64,000 nt of DNA from Saprospiraceae bacterium (lineage in GTDB: Bacteria; Bacteroidota; Bacteroidia; Chitinophagales; Saprospiraceae), in the NCBI GenBank assembly GCA_016714785.1, contig JADKCC010000025.1, forward strand, positions 1-64,000. Direction: 5' to 3'. Of the stretch, positions 19,101 through 28,296 are shown piece after piece. Both the position numbers and the translations under genes were made by a program. How positions within the stretch are numbered: the stretch's first letter is position 1; each line of letters opens with the position of its first letter. The notes below the pieces were generated by a model, which saw only the letters and a list, made by a program, of their open reading frames with translations, did no database searches and had not been told where the DNA came from.

Positions 19101-19170
19101 AGGTGTGTATTTTATCAAGTTCTATACAAAATCAGGAATAATCATTCCGAAAAAATTGATTTTGTATTAG
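16165..19170 (+). CDS. Secreted beta-propeller protein, GH74/sortilin-like, with PKD and T9SS sorting domains
   Basis: A 1001-residue protein with a signal peptide ending SYSQ. Residues about 25-780 contain repeated BNR/Asp-box motifs (SINGGNSWQ, SVDGGAHWS, SVDGGSSWS, TVDGGKTWR, SMDAGKTWQ, TTDRGVTWQ), the signature of sortilin/sialidase-type propellers. The start, VMGTGGGGYM...YVNCDMAGVYKS, resembles the GH74 xyloglucanase entry (GGGG...RTDIGGAYR), so polysaccharide cleavage is possible but not shown. Residues about 850-915 form a PKD domain (YLWDFGDNTTS). The last 75 residues are a T9SS type A sorting domain (PNPTHESVNV ... KGVYFIKFY). Export to the cell surface is likely. Confidence 0.85.
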   Translation: MNLKKYFLSCIFSFLLINTSYSQTSDFQVMGTGGGGYMYAPSLSPHDTMTMYVNCDMAGVYKSINGGNSWQLIDNQQLVSTTKSKVQFTSDPAVLYTVHRMIDNSADAPISSKGIPVKSVDGGAHWSPINDPSSTGIHFLSADPNSTQNIIINEYDKIFLSTDGGTSFKIIYIPNSGIVRVAGVVWDNGLIIIGTNEGLLVSRDSGLSFNIESVPGIPTDEGIFHLSHAKIGNDITLYCVTAHQDYLAPWNDPRSVKDDVRNIYKFKFNSQALWQNIRNNIQSDLKILWVDNAKNNANILWASAEDGDNAPFVFKSVDGGSSWSNAFNITENMTTGWAGGSESAFWYYFMGVAWGIDVDQNNPDRVLLSDGYSHYTVDGGKTWRQMYVDQSTQNQLGSSGDKYKFYKSSGLNVTSSASLHFIDEKKVFASCYDIGNQYTENGGETWTFGRNTFHNYGPVANNNWYRIVENKDKKILYAAIAGLNDLYQDGRICDNCIATTGLVLTSMDEGRKWDTLLYLPYPIVWIEISPVNPEILMISVAHHTEGGLFLSMDAGKTWQKTNNPIRTQGRPYNIRMLKDGSIVVSYAARPISNDGESSDELMEASGVFFSTDLGQTWEDRSYQNMKYFTKDIIIDPHDSTQNTWYAAVWGRFTTFPGINNQDNGGLYKTTDRGVTWQRIFKNERTQSCAIHPNVNDRIYVSTDNEGLYVSWENVGGNYDFQRVESYPYVRPKRIFFNPFTPCEMWVTTMGGGIWKTYDIIKPIINTQETAACLDKVFTANIQNNIFTNMQWQVENGAISQGQGTPNIDIVWTKANTSLLTVGLNSTSAVCKTFDSTYIMVNPLPSSKFDQIQDDKTFTFINESSDATQYLWDFGDNTTSNEISPVHIYDDYGTYNVTLVSSNDCGSSEVIKTIEIITSTEHSELIPNVQIAPNPTHESVNVIFDNNTISKFDFVNYNGTLLFEGTYPQNINLSTLILAKGVYFIKFYTKSGIIIPKKLILY

Positions 19171-19334
19171 ATATTTAATTTACCAAAAGATAAATATATA
19201 AATAAATAGCCTTATTTGGACAATAATTTAAAGATAATTTGTAAATACTCCTTTTTAATTTTTAATCAAACCTTTATAACCAATGTATTATAAAAACAAT
19301 CATCTTCACTATCTTCGCACCAAATTTCAAAAGC

Positions 19335-19871
19335 ATGATTCTCTCGGACAAAGAAATATTAAAAAGTATAACTGAAGGCAATATTGTCATAGAACCATAT
19401 AGACCAGATTGCTTGGGTACTAATTCTTACGATGTTCACTTAGGAAAATGGCTCGCTGTGTATGAAAACCATGAGTTGGATGCAAAAAAACACAATACGA
19501 TTAGACATTTTGAGATAGGTGATGATGGGTTTGTATTATTGCCTGGTACACTTTATCTCGGCGTGACGGAAGAATATACAGAAACGCACCATACCGTACC
19601 ATTCCTAGAAGGCAAGTCCAGTATTGGTAGATTAGGAATCGATATTCATGCCACAGCTGGTAAAGGTGATGTTGGATTTTGTAATAGTTGGACGCTGGAA
19701 ATCTCTTGCGTACAGCCTGTCCGTGTATATGCAGGTATGCCTGTGGGTCAGCTCATTTATTTCAAAGTAGATGGTGATATAGCCAACTACTATAATAAAA
19801 AATCAAACGCCAAATACAACCAAAGGACAGAAAAGCCAGTGGAAAGTATGATGTGGAAAAATAAATTTTAA
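19335..19871 (+). CDS. dcd: dCTP deaminase
   Basis: A 178-residue protein of the trimeric dCTP deaminase/dUTPase fold: MILSDKEILKSI start, GTNSYDVHLG, the catalytic-region motif GKSSIGRLGI, the glutamate-bearing WTLEIS segment and the C-terminal lid KSNAKYNQR. It deaminates dCTP to dUTP, feeding dUMP and then thymidylate synthesis. The length is typical. A TATCTTCG near 19311 is a weak -7 candidate. The gene is convergent with the glycosyltransferase gene, leaving only 9 bp between stops. Confidence 0.95.
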   Translation: MILSDKEILKSITEGNIVIEPYRPDCLGTNSYDVHLGKWLAVYENHELDAKKHNTIRHFEIGDDGFVLLPGTLYLGVTEEYTETHHTVPFLEGKSSIGRLGIDIHATAGKGDVGFCNSWTLEISCVQPVRVYAGMPVGQLIYFKVDGDIANYYNKKSNAKYNQRTEKPVESMMWKNKF

Positions 19872-19880
19872 ATGCCCAAC

Positions 19881-21002
19881 TCACTTTGTCCTTCTTCCTT
19901 TCCATGAATAGTTTGATGGAAATAATGCAAAATATCCAGAAATAATAATGTGTCCAAAGTAAATAAAAAAGCAAGGAATAAAATATTTCATCACTTTTTT
20001 ATTTTCAAAATAGTTAGTTAGTTGATCAAGGAATAAATAATCGGTCAACATTTTTAGCACCAAAGCCAATAATACAGCAGGCAATGCTTGGTGAAAAGCC
20101 GTGATAGAAAGTATCAATCCGACCATCAATGCTACACTAAAAACAAATACAAAAGACTGAATATAAATAACTTTGCTATTGCCACTTTGCATGGATTTGG
20201 TAGCCCATCTTTTCCTTTGGGCAAAAAATGAAGACCAATTAGGCTCTGCTTTAGTATGGACGATGGCATTTTTCGATTTCAAAAATCGTACACTTTCGGG
20301 ATGCTGTTCTGCTATTTTACTGGCCAAAAACACATCATCACCGGATGCCAAAATTTCATTATTTTCAAAACCTTTTACTTGGTCAAATGTATGCTTTTGA
20401 TAACTCAAATTGGCGCCATTGGCTAGAAAGTAGCTTTGTCTATAGATGCCATTGGCTGTGATAGCCATCGTTGCCGCAAAATCTAACCATTGAAATTTTG
20501 ACAAAATGGTTTCATTCATTTCTGGGAGCACTATTCCTGTATTAAACTTAACAGTATAATCATGATATGCTAAAGTATGCGTTTCTATCCAATTTTTTCC
20601 GACGTTACTATCTGCATCTGTGCAAATTATAATCGGAAATTTTGCTAGACTAATACCTAGAGTAAGTGCAGCTTTTTTACCATTTATACCTTCTTTTTGC
20701 TGTATAAATCTTATGTTATCGTTATGAAAATTTTGTATTTTTGCCAGAGTATCATCTGTACTATGATCATCGACGATTATGATTTCATATAGATTTTCTT
20801 TAATTTCATTGTCCAATATGGATTGGATACATTGTTTTATATTTTCACTTTCATTTCTTACAGCAATGATGACGGACGTGCCTTGTAGTACATTATTCAT
20901 AGATTCTGAACAAGGCATGTTTCTCCAACCTACATAAATTTGAAATATTAAATAGCTGTAATATAAAGCTAAAAAAATAAATATGACGTAAATATTGATC
21001 AA
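19881..21002 (-). CDS. Membrane-anchored family 2 glycosyltransferase
   Basis: A 373-residue protein with one N-terminal TM helix (residues 2-22), a GT-A catalytic domain (SVIIAVRNES at about 44; IVDDHSTDD; metal-binding CTDADS; acceptor-side ASGDDVF) and the processive-type motif QRKRW, then two or three C-terminal TM helices. The motif set (D, DxD, D, QxxRW) is that of processive or polyisoprenoid-linked GT2 enzymes, so a role in envelope glycan synthesis is likely. Substrate unknown. The small membrane-protein gene directly upstream (6 bp) is probably in the same operon. Confidence 0.9.
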   Translation of the reverse strand: MINIYVIFIFLALYYSYLIFQIYVGWRNMPCSESMNNVLQGTSVIIAVRNESENIKQCIQSILDNEIKENLYEIIIVDDHSTDDTLAKIQNFHNDNIRFIQQKEGINGKKAALTLGISLAKFPIIICTDADSNVGKNWIETHTLAYHDYTVKFNTGIVLPEMNETILSKFQWLDFAATMAITANGIYRQSYFLANGANLSYQKHTFDQVKGFENNEILASGDDVFLASKIAEQHPESVRFLKSKNAIVHTKAEPNWSSFFAQRKRWATKSMQSGNSKVIYIQSFVFVFSVALMVGLILSITAFHQALPAVLLALVLKMLTDYLFLDQLTNYFENKKVMKYFIPCFFIYFGHIIISGYFALFPSNYSWKGRRTK

Positions 21003-21008
21003 TATCTT

Positions 21009-21491
21009 TTATTTGAACATATCATCATACTCATTAGATTTGGATTGTTTTGGCGCTTCTGCTTGTTTTTTCAATGGTGGTAACTCCAAAAAACTGTCAT
21101 CTTCTACCACTTCTTCGTACTCGGTATAAGTATTTTTTTCCTTCTCCACATTTTCTATTACTTTTTTGATGGATCTTTTGCCTAAAGCTTTAAAAAACAA
21201 GTAACCAGCAACAATCGGGTAACCAAAAAACACCAACAAAACAGCAAGAATGCCCATAACGGTATTTTCTTTAAGCAACTTCCAAACAAACTTAAAAAAA
21301 TCTACCACTACTTGATGATCGATAATCAAAGTGACAATTAATAAAACAGGAGCTATCCAAGAGAATATCCAAAAAAGCCCTTTAGCCAGAAAAAACAAGG
21401 CTGTAAAAAAAACCGCTAAAATCAACAATGGACCTAAAAATCCAAAAGGGCTATTACCACCTCCTACTCTATATTCTTTATATATAGTCAT
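21009..21491 (-). CDS. Membrane protein of unknown function
   Basis: A 160-residue protein with three hydrophobic segments (about residues 17-38, 40-57 and 78-102) and a charged C-terminal tail (VEKEKNTYTEYEEVVEDD). It is placed 6 bp before the GT2 gene, so the two probably share a transcript. I recognise no motif. Confidence 0.7.
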   Translation of the reverse strand: MTIYKEYRVGGGNSPFGFLGPLLILAVFFTALFFLAKGLFWIFSWIAPVLLIVTLIIDHQVVVDFFKFVWKLLKENTVMGILAVLLVFFGYPIVAGYLFFKALGKRSIKKVIENVEKEKNTYTEYEEVVEDDSFLELPPLKKQAEAPKQSKSNEYDDMFK

Positions 21492-21689
21492 GTTTTTACA
21501 AAATTATTTATTTACAAAGGTAATAACATATTCTTTCTTTTGCAAGTTCAATGGACAAGGCTATTTATTTGGTCGATGAATTCAAGCAATTACAATATAA
21601 GCCAAGGTAATTAGCTTAATTGGTTAATTGGTATCATTGATTTGAAAAAATATGATTTTCGACAGTTTATTGCTTTTTTTTTCTTAAAA

Positions 21690-21721
21690 ATTGGTAACAT
21701 TCATGATTTCTACTATATTTG
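21690..21721 (+). promoter_or_regulatory. Bacteroidota-type promoter of the (p)ppGpp enzyme gene
   Basis: A -33 ATTG (21690-21693), a 20-bp spacer and the -7 box TATATTTG (21714-21721) fit TTTG-N19-21-TAnnTTTG. The start codon is 35 bp downstream. Confidence 0.6.
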
Positions 21722-21755
21722 TCATCTTTGGTAAAATTGTAATATTTTTGATTGT

Positions 21756-23996
21756 ATGCCAGTTGGAGTTGCGATAAATGAAGATGAACGTAAATTGGTG
21801 AGAGCCAAGTTTGAAGAAGTTTTGAAGGTGATGGAAAAAAACCTTCAGGATGAAGATGTAATGTATATAGAAAAAGCCTACGAACTAGCAGTCGATGCAC
21901 ATAAATATCAAAGACGCAAATCGGGCGAACCTTACATATATCACCCTATAGAAGTAGCCCGAATCTGTTTTGAAGAAATTGGTTTAGGCCCAACAGCAGT
22001 GATCTGTGCATTACTACATGATGTAGTAGAAGATACTCCCGTTACTCTCAAAGAAATCACAGAAATGTTTGGTCCCAAAGTGTCTATAATAGTAGATGGA
22101 CTGACCAAGTTGGATGGTACTTACAATACGGATGATGTAGAAAGTCCACAAGCTGAAAATTTTAAAAAAGTATTAAGTACGCTTGTGGTAGATGTACGTG
22201 TTGTGCTAATAAAAATGGCTGATAGGCTACACAATCTGCGTACCATCGGGGCTCAGCCGAAACATAAACAGCTCAAAATAGCAGCTGAAACAGAATATAT
22301 ATATACGCCTTTGGCGCATCGTTTGGGTCTTTACAATATAAAGACCGAATTTCAGGATATTTGCCTTAAGATTACAGATCCTGAGATGTTTGATGAGATA
22401 AGCCACAAATTGAGCGATTCAAATCAAGCAAGAAGCGTTTATATAGCTGAATTTATCAAACCCCTTCAAGAAGAGTTGCAACATTTGGGTTCACCATTTA
22501 GGGTATTAGGTAGGAGCAAGGCAATCTCATCAATATACAGCAAGATTAAAAATAATAACGTAACTTTCGAAGAGATTTTTGATATATTTGCTGTACGGAT
22601 CATTATCGATGTGCCCGTGGAAAAAGAAAAAAGCTTTTGCTGGCAGATATATTCAATCATTACCGATGTATATAAACCAATACCCGAAAGACTAAAAGAT
22701 TGGGTCACTACACCAAAAGGCAATGGATATGAATCGCTCCATACTACCGTCATAGGTCCAAAAGGAAGGTATGTCGAGGTGCAGATTCGATCGGAAAGAA
22801 TGGATGAAATTGCCGAAAAAGGTTTTGCTGCACACTGGAAATACAAAGGCATCAAGAAACAAGAAAATGTATATGACAACTGGCTAGACAACATTCGCGA
22901 AATCTTAGAAGCCAAGCATACCAATGCAATGGACTTTGTCAATGATTTTAAGACCAATTTATTTAGTGAAGAGGTATATGTTTATACACCAAAAGGAGAT
23001 ATGCGTATCGTACCGAAAGGTGCTACTGCATTGGATTTTGCCTTTGAGATACACACTGATGTAGGATATCATGCTGCCGCCATCAAGGTAAACAACAAAC
23101 TTGTACCAATGGGTTATAAACTCAATAATGGCGATCAGGTGCAAGTGATTACCAATAAAAACCAAAAACCCAATGAGGATTGGCTCAAAATGGTGGTAAC
23201 AGGAAAGGCTAGGTCAAAAATCAGATCTGCCATGAAAGAAGAGCGACGAAAAATTGGGGAATTTGGTAAAGAAGCCTTAGAGCGTAAACTTAAAAATCTC
23301 AAAATCGACTTTGAAGATAATGTGGATACCATTGCAAAACACTTGGGTTATCGCAATAGAGTGGATTTTTTCTATGCATTGACACAAGAAGATGTTAGAG
23401 TTTCGGATATTAAAAATTATACCATCGAAAGTGGAAAAATCATCTTCAAAAAAGAAGAAGATGAAGAAAATAAAACAGCGCCTATTGCCGATGAATTAAA
23501 AAAAATACAACGTTCAGCCAAAACCAACAAATCCAATATATTGGTCAATGGCGAACCAGCGGATATGTATCAATATTCACTAGCGACTTGTTGTAATCCA
23601 GTGCAAGGTGATGAAATATTTGCTTATCTTACGACCAAAGATGGACTTAAAATACATAGGACTTCCTGCTCCAATGCCACCCACATATTGGCCAATTATG
23701 GCTACCGCGTCCTAAAAGCTGATTGGGAAGGAAGTGTGACGAGCAATTTTGTAGTAGAATTGCTAGTGACGGGAGTAGATTCAGGTCCAGGCGTGATACA
23801 AATGTTGACCAATGAACTTTCGAACAAATTGGGAATCAATATCAAATCATTCAGTATACAGGGAAGTGAAGGATTTTTTGAAGGTAGGATCGGAATAGTA
23901 GTATTGAACAAAGACCAACTCAATCTCGTTGTACAATCATTAGAAAAGCTTCCAGGCATTTCATCCGTAGTAAGAACAGACAGAATCATCAATTGA
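21756..23996 (+). CDS. Bifunctional (p)ppGpp synthetase/hydrolase, RelA/SpoT family
   Basis: A 746-residue long RSH enzyme. It contains the HD hydrolase domain (His63 in YHPIEVARI; His88-Asp89 in LLHDVVEDT), the synthetase domain (SSIYSKIK, then DWVTTPKGNGYESLHTTV), a TGS domain (VYTPKGDMRIVPKGATALDFAF, about residues 405-465), a helical/zinc-finger-like segment (LATCCNPVQGDEI) and a C-terminal ACT domain. An intact HD site implies it can degrade as well as make the alarmone. As the only RSH seen here it probably runs the stringent response. The Fur gene follows after 10 bp, so the two may be co-transcribed. Confidence 0.95.
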   Translation: MPVGVAINEDERKLVRAKFEEVLKVMEKNLQDEDVMYIEKAYELAVDAHKYQRRKSGEPYIYHPIEVARICFEEIGLGPTAVICALLHDVVEDTPVTLKEITEMFGPKVSIIVDGLTKLDGTYNTDDVESPQAENFKKVLSTLVVDVRVVLIKMADRLHNLRTIGAQPKHKQLKIAAETEYIYTPLAHRLGLYNIKTEFQDICLKITDPEMFDEISHKLSDSNQARSVYIAEFIKPLQEELQHLGSPFRVLGRSKAISSIYSKIKNNNVTFEEIFDIFAVRIIIDVPVEKEKSFCWQIYSIITDVYKPIPERLKDWVTTPKGNGYESLHTTVIGPKGRYVEVQIRSERMDEIAEKGFAAHWKYKGIKKQENVYDNWLDNIREILEAKHTNAMDFVNDFKTNLFSEEVYVYTPKGDMRIVPKGATALDFAFEIHTDVGYHAAAIKVNNKLVPMGYKLNNGDQVQVITNKNQKPNEDWLKMVVTGKARSKIRSAMKEERRKIGEFGKEALERKLKNLKIDFEDNVDTIAKHLGYRNRVDFFYALTQEDVRVSDIKNYTIESGKIIFKKEEDEENKTAPIADELKKIQRSAKTNKSNILVNGEPADMYQYSLATCCNPVQGDEIFAYLTTKDGLKIHRTSCSNATHILANYGYRVLKADWEGSVTSNFVVELLVTGVDSGPGVIQMLTNELSNKLGINIKSFSIQGSEGFFEGRIGIVVLNKDQLNLVVQSLEKLPGISSVVRTDRIIN

Positions 23997-24006
23997 CAAA
24001 AAGTTT

Positions 24007-24480
24007 ATGACTAGCACACCAGATAAGTTAGAAGAGATCGTCTCTGAAGTGAAAACCATATTTTCTTCCCATCTCGAGAAGTTTGCACTACGAAAGACAC
24101 CTGAGAGGTATGCCATCCTCGAAGAAATCTATAGACGGACTGACCATTTTGATGCGGAAGCGCTCTATATTCACATGAAAAATCAAAATTATCGTGTTAG
24201 TAGAGCCACAGTGTATAATACATTAGAACTATTAGTCAGTTGTGATCTCATCACGAAACATCAATTTGGCAAGAACCTAGCACAATATGAAAAATCATAC
24301 GGCTTCAAACAGCATGACCACCTAATATGTCTAGATTGTGGTGAAGTGCTGGAGTTTTGTGACCCGCGTATCCAACAAATTAAAGCCATGATGGGTGATA
24401 TCTTGGAGTTTGAAGTAACACATCACTCACTCAATCTGTACGGGAAGTGCAAAAAAGTAGTATGTGACCATAGGAAATAA
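24007..24480 (+). CDS. Fur-family metal-responsive regulator
   Basis: A 157-residue protein with an N-terminal winged helix (KTPERYAILEEIYRRTDHFDAEALY; VSRATVYNTLELL) and a C-terminal dimer/metal domain with QHDHLICLDCGEVLEF and a closing CDHRK. The first CxxC of the structural zinc site is present (CLDC), and the second is reduced to CKKVVC-type spacing. It could be Fur (iron), Zur or PerR; the histidine-rich HDH segment does not decide. It lies 10 bp after the (p)ppGpp enzyme gene. Confidence 0.92.
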   Translation: MTSTPDKLEEIVSEVKTIFSSHLEKFALRKTPERYAILEEIYRRTDHFDAEALYIHMKNQNYRVSRATVYNTLELLVSCDLITKHQFGKNLAQYEKSYGFKQHDHLICLDCGEVLEFCDPRIQQIKAMMGDILEFEVTHHSLNLYGKCKKVVCDHRK

Positions 24481-24538
24481 TAAATCTTTTATACTCTATT
24501 TTTAAATTTCCTGAATTAAATAACAAACTAAAAATAAA

Positions 24539-25360
24539 ATGTTAGCCACATTGATTCATTTTTTTGAAAACCTAACCACTTTGCACAAATTCATTTGGAT
24601 TGTATTGTGTTTATCTATATTTTGGATTGCTGAAGGTATTTATCCTTTATTTGATTTTCATTACAACAAATGGAAACATAGTAAGGTCAATTTGGTACTT
24701 TTGGGAACGACAATGCTCATCAATGTACTTTTTGGTATCGCAACTGTGGGTATTTTTCAATGGACTGCATCGCAACAATTTGGTTTATTTTATTGGATAG
24801 ATTGGCCGCTTTGGTTAGAATTATTGCTTGCAGTGATGGCCTTAGATCTCATTGCGCAATATTTTGTTCATTTTTTACTCCACAAAGTCAGTTTTATGTG
24901 GAGATTTCACATAGTTCATCATAGTGATACTGCTGTAGATGTGACCACAGGTACAAGACATCATCCTGGGGATTTTATATTGCGGGAGACATTTGCATTA
25001 TTGGCTATTGTACTGTTTGGTATGCCGGTAGCATTTTATCTGATATATCGGATTTTGACTATATTTTTCACCTATTTTTCACATGCCAATTTGGACTTAC
25101 CCATCTGGATAGACAGAGTCATAAGTTATATATTTATTTCGCCGAATATGCATAAGTTTCATCACCATTATGTTCGTCCTTGGACCGATACCAATTATGG
25201 CAATATCTTTTCTTTATGGGATAGGATTTTCGGAACTTTTGTTTATGATGACCCGCACAAAATTATTTATGGACTTGATGTGGCCGATAGCTCTAAGTCT
25301 GATGATTTAAGGTATCAATTAAATGTACCATTTAACAAAAATATCAAAACGGATTACTAA
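24539..25360 (+). CDS. Sterol desaturase/fatty acid hydroxylase family protein
   Basis: A 273-residue polytopic membrane protein, with TM segments at about 15-35, 50-72, 88-108 and 145-180. It carries the di-iron histidine clusters of the superfamily: HFLLH, then HIVHH with RHHP, and HKFHHHY near residue 205. Members hydroxylate or desaturate lipid chains or carotenoids with O2. Substrate cannot be read; membrane lipid or carotenoid modification is likely. Confidence 0.88.
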   Translation: MLATLIHFFENLTTLHKFIWIVLCLSIFWIAEGIYPLFDFHYNKWKHSKVNLVLLGTTMLINVLFGIATVGIFQWTASQQFGLFYWIDWPLWLELLLAVMALDLIAQYFVHFLLHKVSFMWRFHIVHHSDTAVDVTTGTRHHPGDFILRETFALLAIVLFGMPVAFYLIYRILTIFFTYFSHANLDLPIWIDRVISYIFISPNMHKFHHHYVRPWTDTNYGNIFSLWDRIFGTFVYDDPHKIIYGLDVADSSKSDDLRYQLNVPFNKNIKTDY

Positions 25361-25374
25361 TAAATGCGCAAAAG

Positions 25375-27903
25375 TCAAATCTTGATAAACTTGTGTGTTT
25401 CAATAGTTCCTTTTATTATAACTTGAGCATAATAAGCCCCAGATTTTAGCAAAGAAATATCAAGAGGCATCCCTTTTACTGAAGTAGTCTGCATGATTGT
25501 TCGCCCGTTTATGTCTTTGATAATAATATTCAATATCAATTCTTCAAAATGACTTACAATAAAAAGTTGATTGGTAGCTGGATTCGGAAACAATCTAAAC
25601 TTATCATTACTAACAGCTATATTGTTAGTACTACTTAAAATTTCCTTCGCTTCAAAATCCCAAATACCCCTACCATAAGTCCCAAATCGTGCTGTTTTTA
25701 TTTGTGGAACATATTCAACACTCCAATAAGTTTGATTAGGTGTATTTTGACCATGCAAACTAAACCACTTCCCTTTGACAGCGATGTACACATAAGGACC
25801 AGCTTCTGTAGCTGCAAACAAAAGAGTCTCATCTTCATTGGCTACTATATTAAATACCATAGTCTGAGGCAGACCAGTACTAAATGGTTGAAACGTTTGT
25901 CCACCATTTGTGGACCTGTACACTGGTTTGTAATTATACCCATTGCCAGTCAAATAGACTACATTTTCTTTAGACTTAGATGGTAAAATACAAGAGCCGT
26001 AAAGATAATGGGACTCTGACAGCATGGTTGCTGTTCTGGAGAAATTTTTTCCTCCATTTGTAGATCTATAAAATTGACCATTGGTCGTAGCTACGTACCA
26101 TTTATTTTGGTCAAAATGGTCAATAGCCATTGCAGAAATTTGCCCACCACTTACCCCAAAATTAAAAGGAAGCTCGGTCGCCTTAATTTCATTATTTAGA
26201 TATTCCAATTGTATCAAATATGAACCATTTGATGATTCATCGGTACTTCCTCCAGCAGCAATGATGATATTCTTACTAGGATCAGGGCCTGGCATAATGG
26301 GTGGAATCCAGACCGTTTCATTTTTCGAGTTAATTTCATAATTGGCTATAGGTCCACTTTGATTTTTAGGTTGCGAATAATACCCTATAGACCCACCTGG
26401 ATAAACAGACCATAAACTTTTACCATTTCCTGTAAACTCAATATGCCCATAATCACCCGATATATTTTGATCAAGTTCTGACGCTCCTTCATTAGATAAA
26501 AAACCACGTTGTTGGCCTTGATCTTGCGAGCCAGCAAATACATAATATGGTTCATTGGGATAGGTGCGCACATCATAATATTGAGAAACATTCAGGCCTA
26601 CGGAGCCAATATTGCTATGTGATTGTCCATAATCTTCAGAATAATACAAACCACCGTGATTACCATTTAAAATAAATGGTTTCCCTGATTTGTATCTAAA
26701 CTCTTTAATTGTCATTATATCTGCATGCAATTGGTTATAAATATCTCCATAATACTCCCACCAATTATTAATTCTTGACCAGACCAAGCCGCCATTAGAA
26801 GATCGAAAAGCATCCACTTCTCCGAAAAACATATTTTTTGGATCAGATGGACAGACATACAGCCCAACATCCCAAGGTGTCGTTGGCAATGTCACAGTAG
26901 GCGACCAATTATTGCCACCATTTTTTGACATATAAAGTCTATTGTCTTCATTATACAAATACATAAATATTGAATCCTTAACAGTAGTTACCTGAAGATT
27001 GGCCTTCCCTCCTTCACCAAAACCAACACCTATATTAGGAAGATGTAAATCAAGTTTTTTAGTTGATTTGATATATTTGTAAATGTTACTATTTTCACCA
27101 GTTGTTTGTTCGATAATATAAATACTATTACTCACTCCATCTAGCGTAAGTGCTACATTTCTTGTATCAGAAGTTGCAAAAGTTTTGGCTGTGCTGTATG
27201 TCAATCCATAATCAGAAGAAACATAAAGTTTGATATCTGACCAGTAATCTTTTTTGGCTAAAAAGAATATAAATCCTTCAGTTGTACTCTGCGAATGGTA
27301 AATATAACCTTCATTTGTTGCAATAACACCTGTCGCTTTAATCCAAACTTTGCCTCCATCATCCGAATAATGAGGCTCACCATTTACAGCAGATATTAAT
27401 CTTTTTATACCATTTGGGAGATTGAATACCTTAAGTAAATCTGTTGAAAATCTTAATTTATCATTTACTAAAGTCCAATTTGTGCCAGAAATATCAGATT
27501 TAAAGATTGGCCCACCACCACCGACTGCATATACTTCTTCTGTTTCAGGATCAAAATCTACGGCCATAATATTACCTGCATTATTACTACTACCGCCTTC
27601 TTGCCATCTTCCTCGCAAAAAACCTTCCGCTACATATTCATCAGCATTACGGGTAGATGTTGTATTTTTTATCCATTGGTCATATTGATATCTTTGATTT
27701 TCAGCCTCAATGGATCTCCAACGACAATCTGCCCCGCCATGCATAAGCTCTACCCATTTCATACGGGCTACATAAGAGTTTTCATCTTCTCCATTTTGAT
27801 GAATTACCGTAGTTTCTGTAGGAGCAGGATATTCATTATTACGAACACACGCCATCTGAAAATTAATGGTGAAAACTATAAAAATTATTAGTCTGTAAAA
27901 CAT
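25375..27903 (-). CDS. Sortilin-like beta-propeller protein with T9SS sorting domain
   Basis: An 842-residue protein with a hydrophobic N-terminus ending MAC, which could be a weak lipobox (position -3 is Gln) or a normal signal peptide. Asp-box repeats recur (SDISGTNWT, SDDGGKVWI, SKNGGNNWS, SSNGGLVWS, STNGGKNFS, STNGGQTFQ), typical of VPS10/BNR propellers. It ends with a T9SS type A domain (LFPNPATNQLFIV ... SGAYYAQVIIKGT). The role is probably surface binding or glycan processing. The promoter at 27925-27956 is well placed. Confidence 0.85.
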   Translation of the reverse strand: MFYRLIIFIVFTINFQMACVRNNEYPAPTETTVIHQNGEDENSYVARMKWVELMHGGADCRWRSIEAENQRYQYDQWIKNTTSTRNADEYVAEGFLRGRWQEGGSSNNAGNIMAVDFDPETEEVYAVGGGGPIFKSDISGTNWTLVNDKLRFSTDLLKVFNLPNGIKRLISAVNGEPHYSDDGGKVWIKATGVIATNEGYIYHSQSTTEGFIFFLAKKDYWSDIKLYVSSDYGLTYSTAKTFATSDTRNVALTLDGVSNSIYIIEQTTGENSNIYKYIKSTKKLDLHLPNIGVGFGEGGKANLQVTTVKDSIFMYLYNEDNRLYMSKNGGNNWSPTVTLPTTPWDVGLYVCPSDPKNMFFGEVDAFRSSNGGLVWSRINNWWEYYGDIYNQLHADIMTIKEFRYKSGKPFILNGNHGGLYYSEDYGQSHSNIGSVGLNVSQYYDVRTYPNEPYYVFAGSQDQGQQRGFLSNEGASELDQNISGDYGHIEFTGNGKSLWSVYPGGSIGYYSQPKNQSGPIANYEINSKNETVWIPPIMPGPDPSKNIIIAAGGSTDESSNGSYLIQLEYLNNEIKATELPFNFGVSGGQISAMAIDHFDQNKWYVATTNGQFYRSTNGGKNFSRTATMLSESHYLYGSCILPSKSKENVVYLTGNGYNYKPVYRSTNGGQTFQPFSTGLPQTMVFNIVANEDETLLFAATEAGPYVYIAVKGKWFSLHGQNTPNQTYWSVEYVPQIKTARFGTYGRGIWDFEAKEILSSTNNIAVSNDKFRLFPNPATNQLFIVSHFEELILNIIIKDINGRTIMQTTSVKGMPLDISLLKSGAYYAQVIIKGTIETHKFIKI

Positions 27904-27924
27904 TTAATTCAATTTTGTACCTGA

Positions 27925-27956
27925 CAAAAGTAAAAATAATATTTATATTAGAACAA
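27925..27956 (-). promoter_or_regulatory. Bacteroidota-type promoter of the propeller gene
   Basis: On the minus strand TTG (27956-27954), a 21-bp spacer and TACTTTTG (27932-27925), 22 bp before the ATG. Confidence 0.6.
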
Positions 27957-28296
27957 TAAAGGTATCACTTTCAAGCTATTAATGTCTTTTGAAAGCCTGC
28001 TAAACACTTCAAGGTTTTCGCATTTTAATTAATTAATATATAAAATAGACTTCATTCCCCATTATTTAATAATAAATTTGACCTTTCTCAAAATAATTAA
28101 TCAAAATACCAAACAAAACCACACTTGAACGATATTATATATTGATTTAAAAATAATCAAATGTTCTGCAGTTTGAATTATTATTTTGATGCTCTAAGAT
28201 ATTTTTTTAGGAGACATTTTTTTGATTCAGAAATATGTCATACATTGCATCAGTTTTCACAATTTATTAACAATCTTTATTCCTAATGCCACATTT

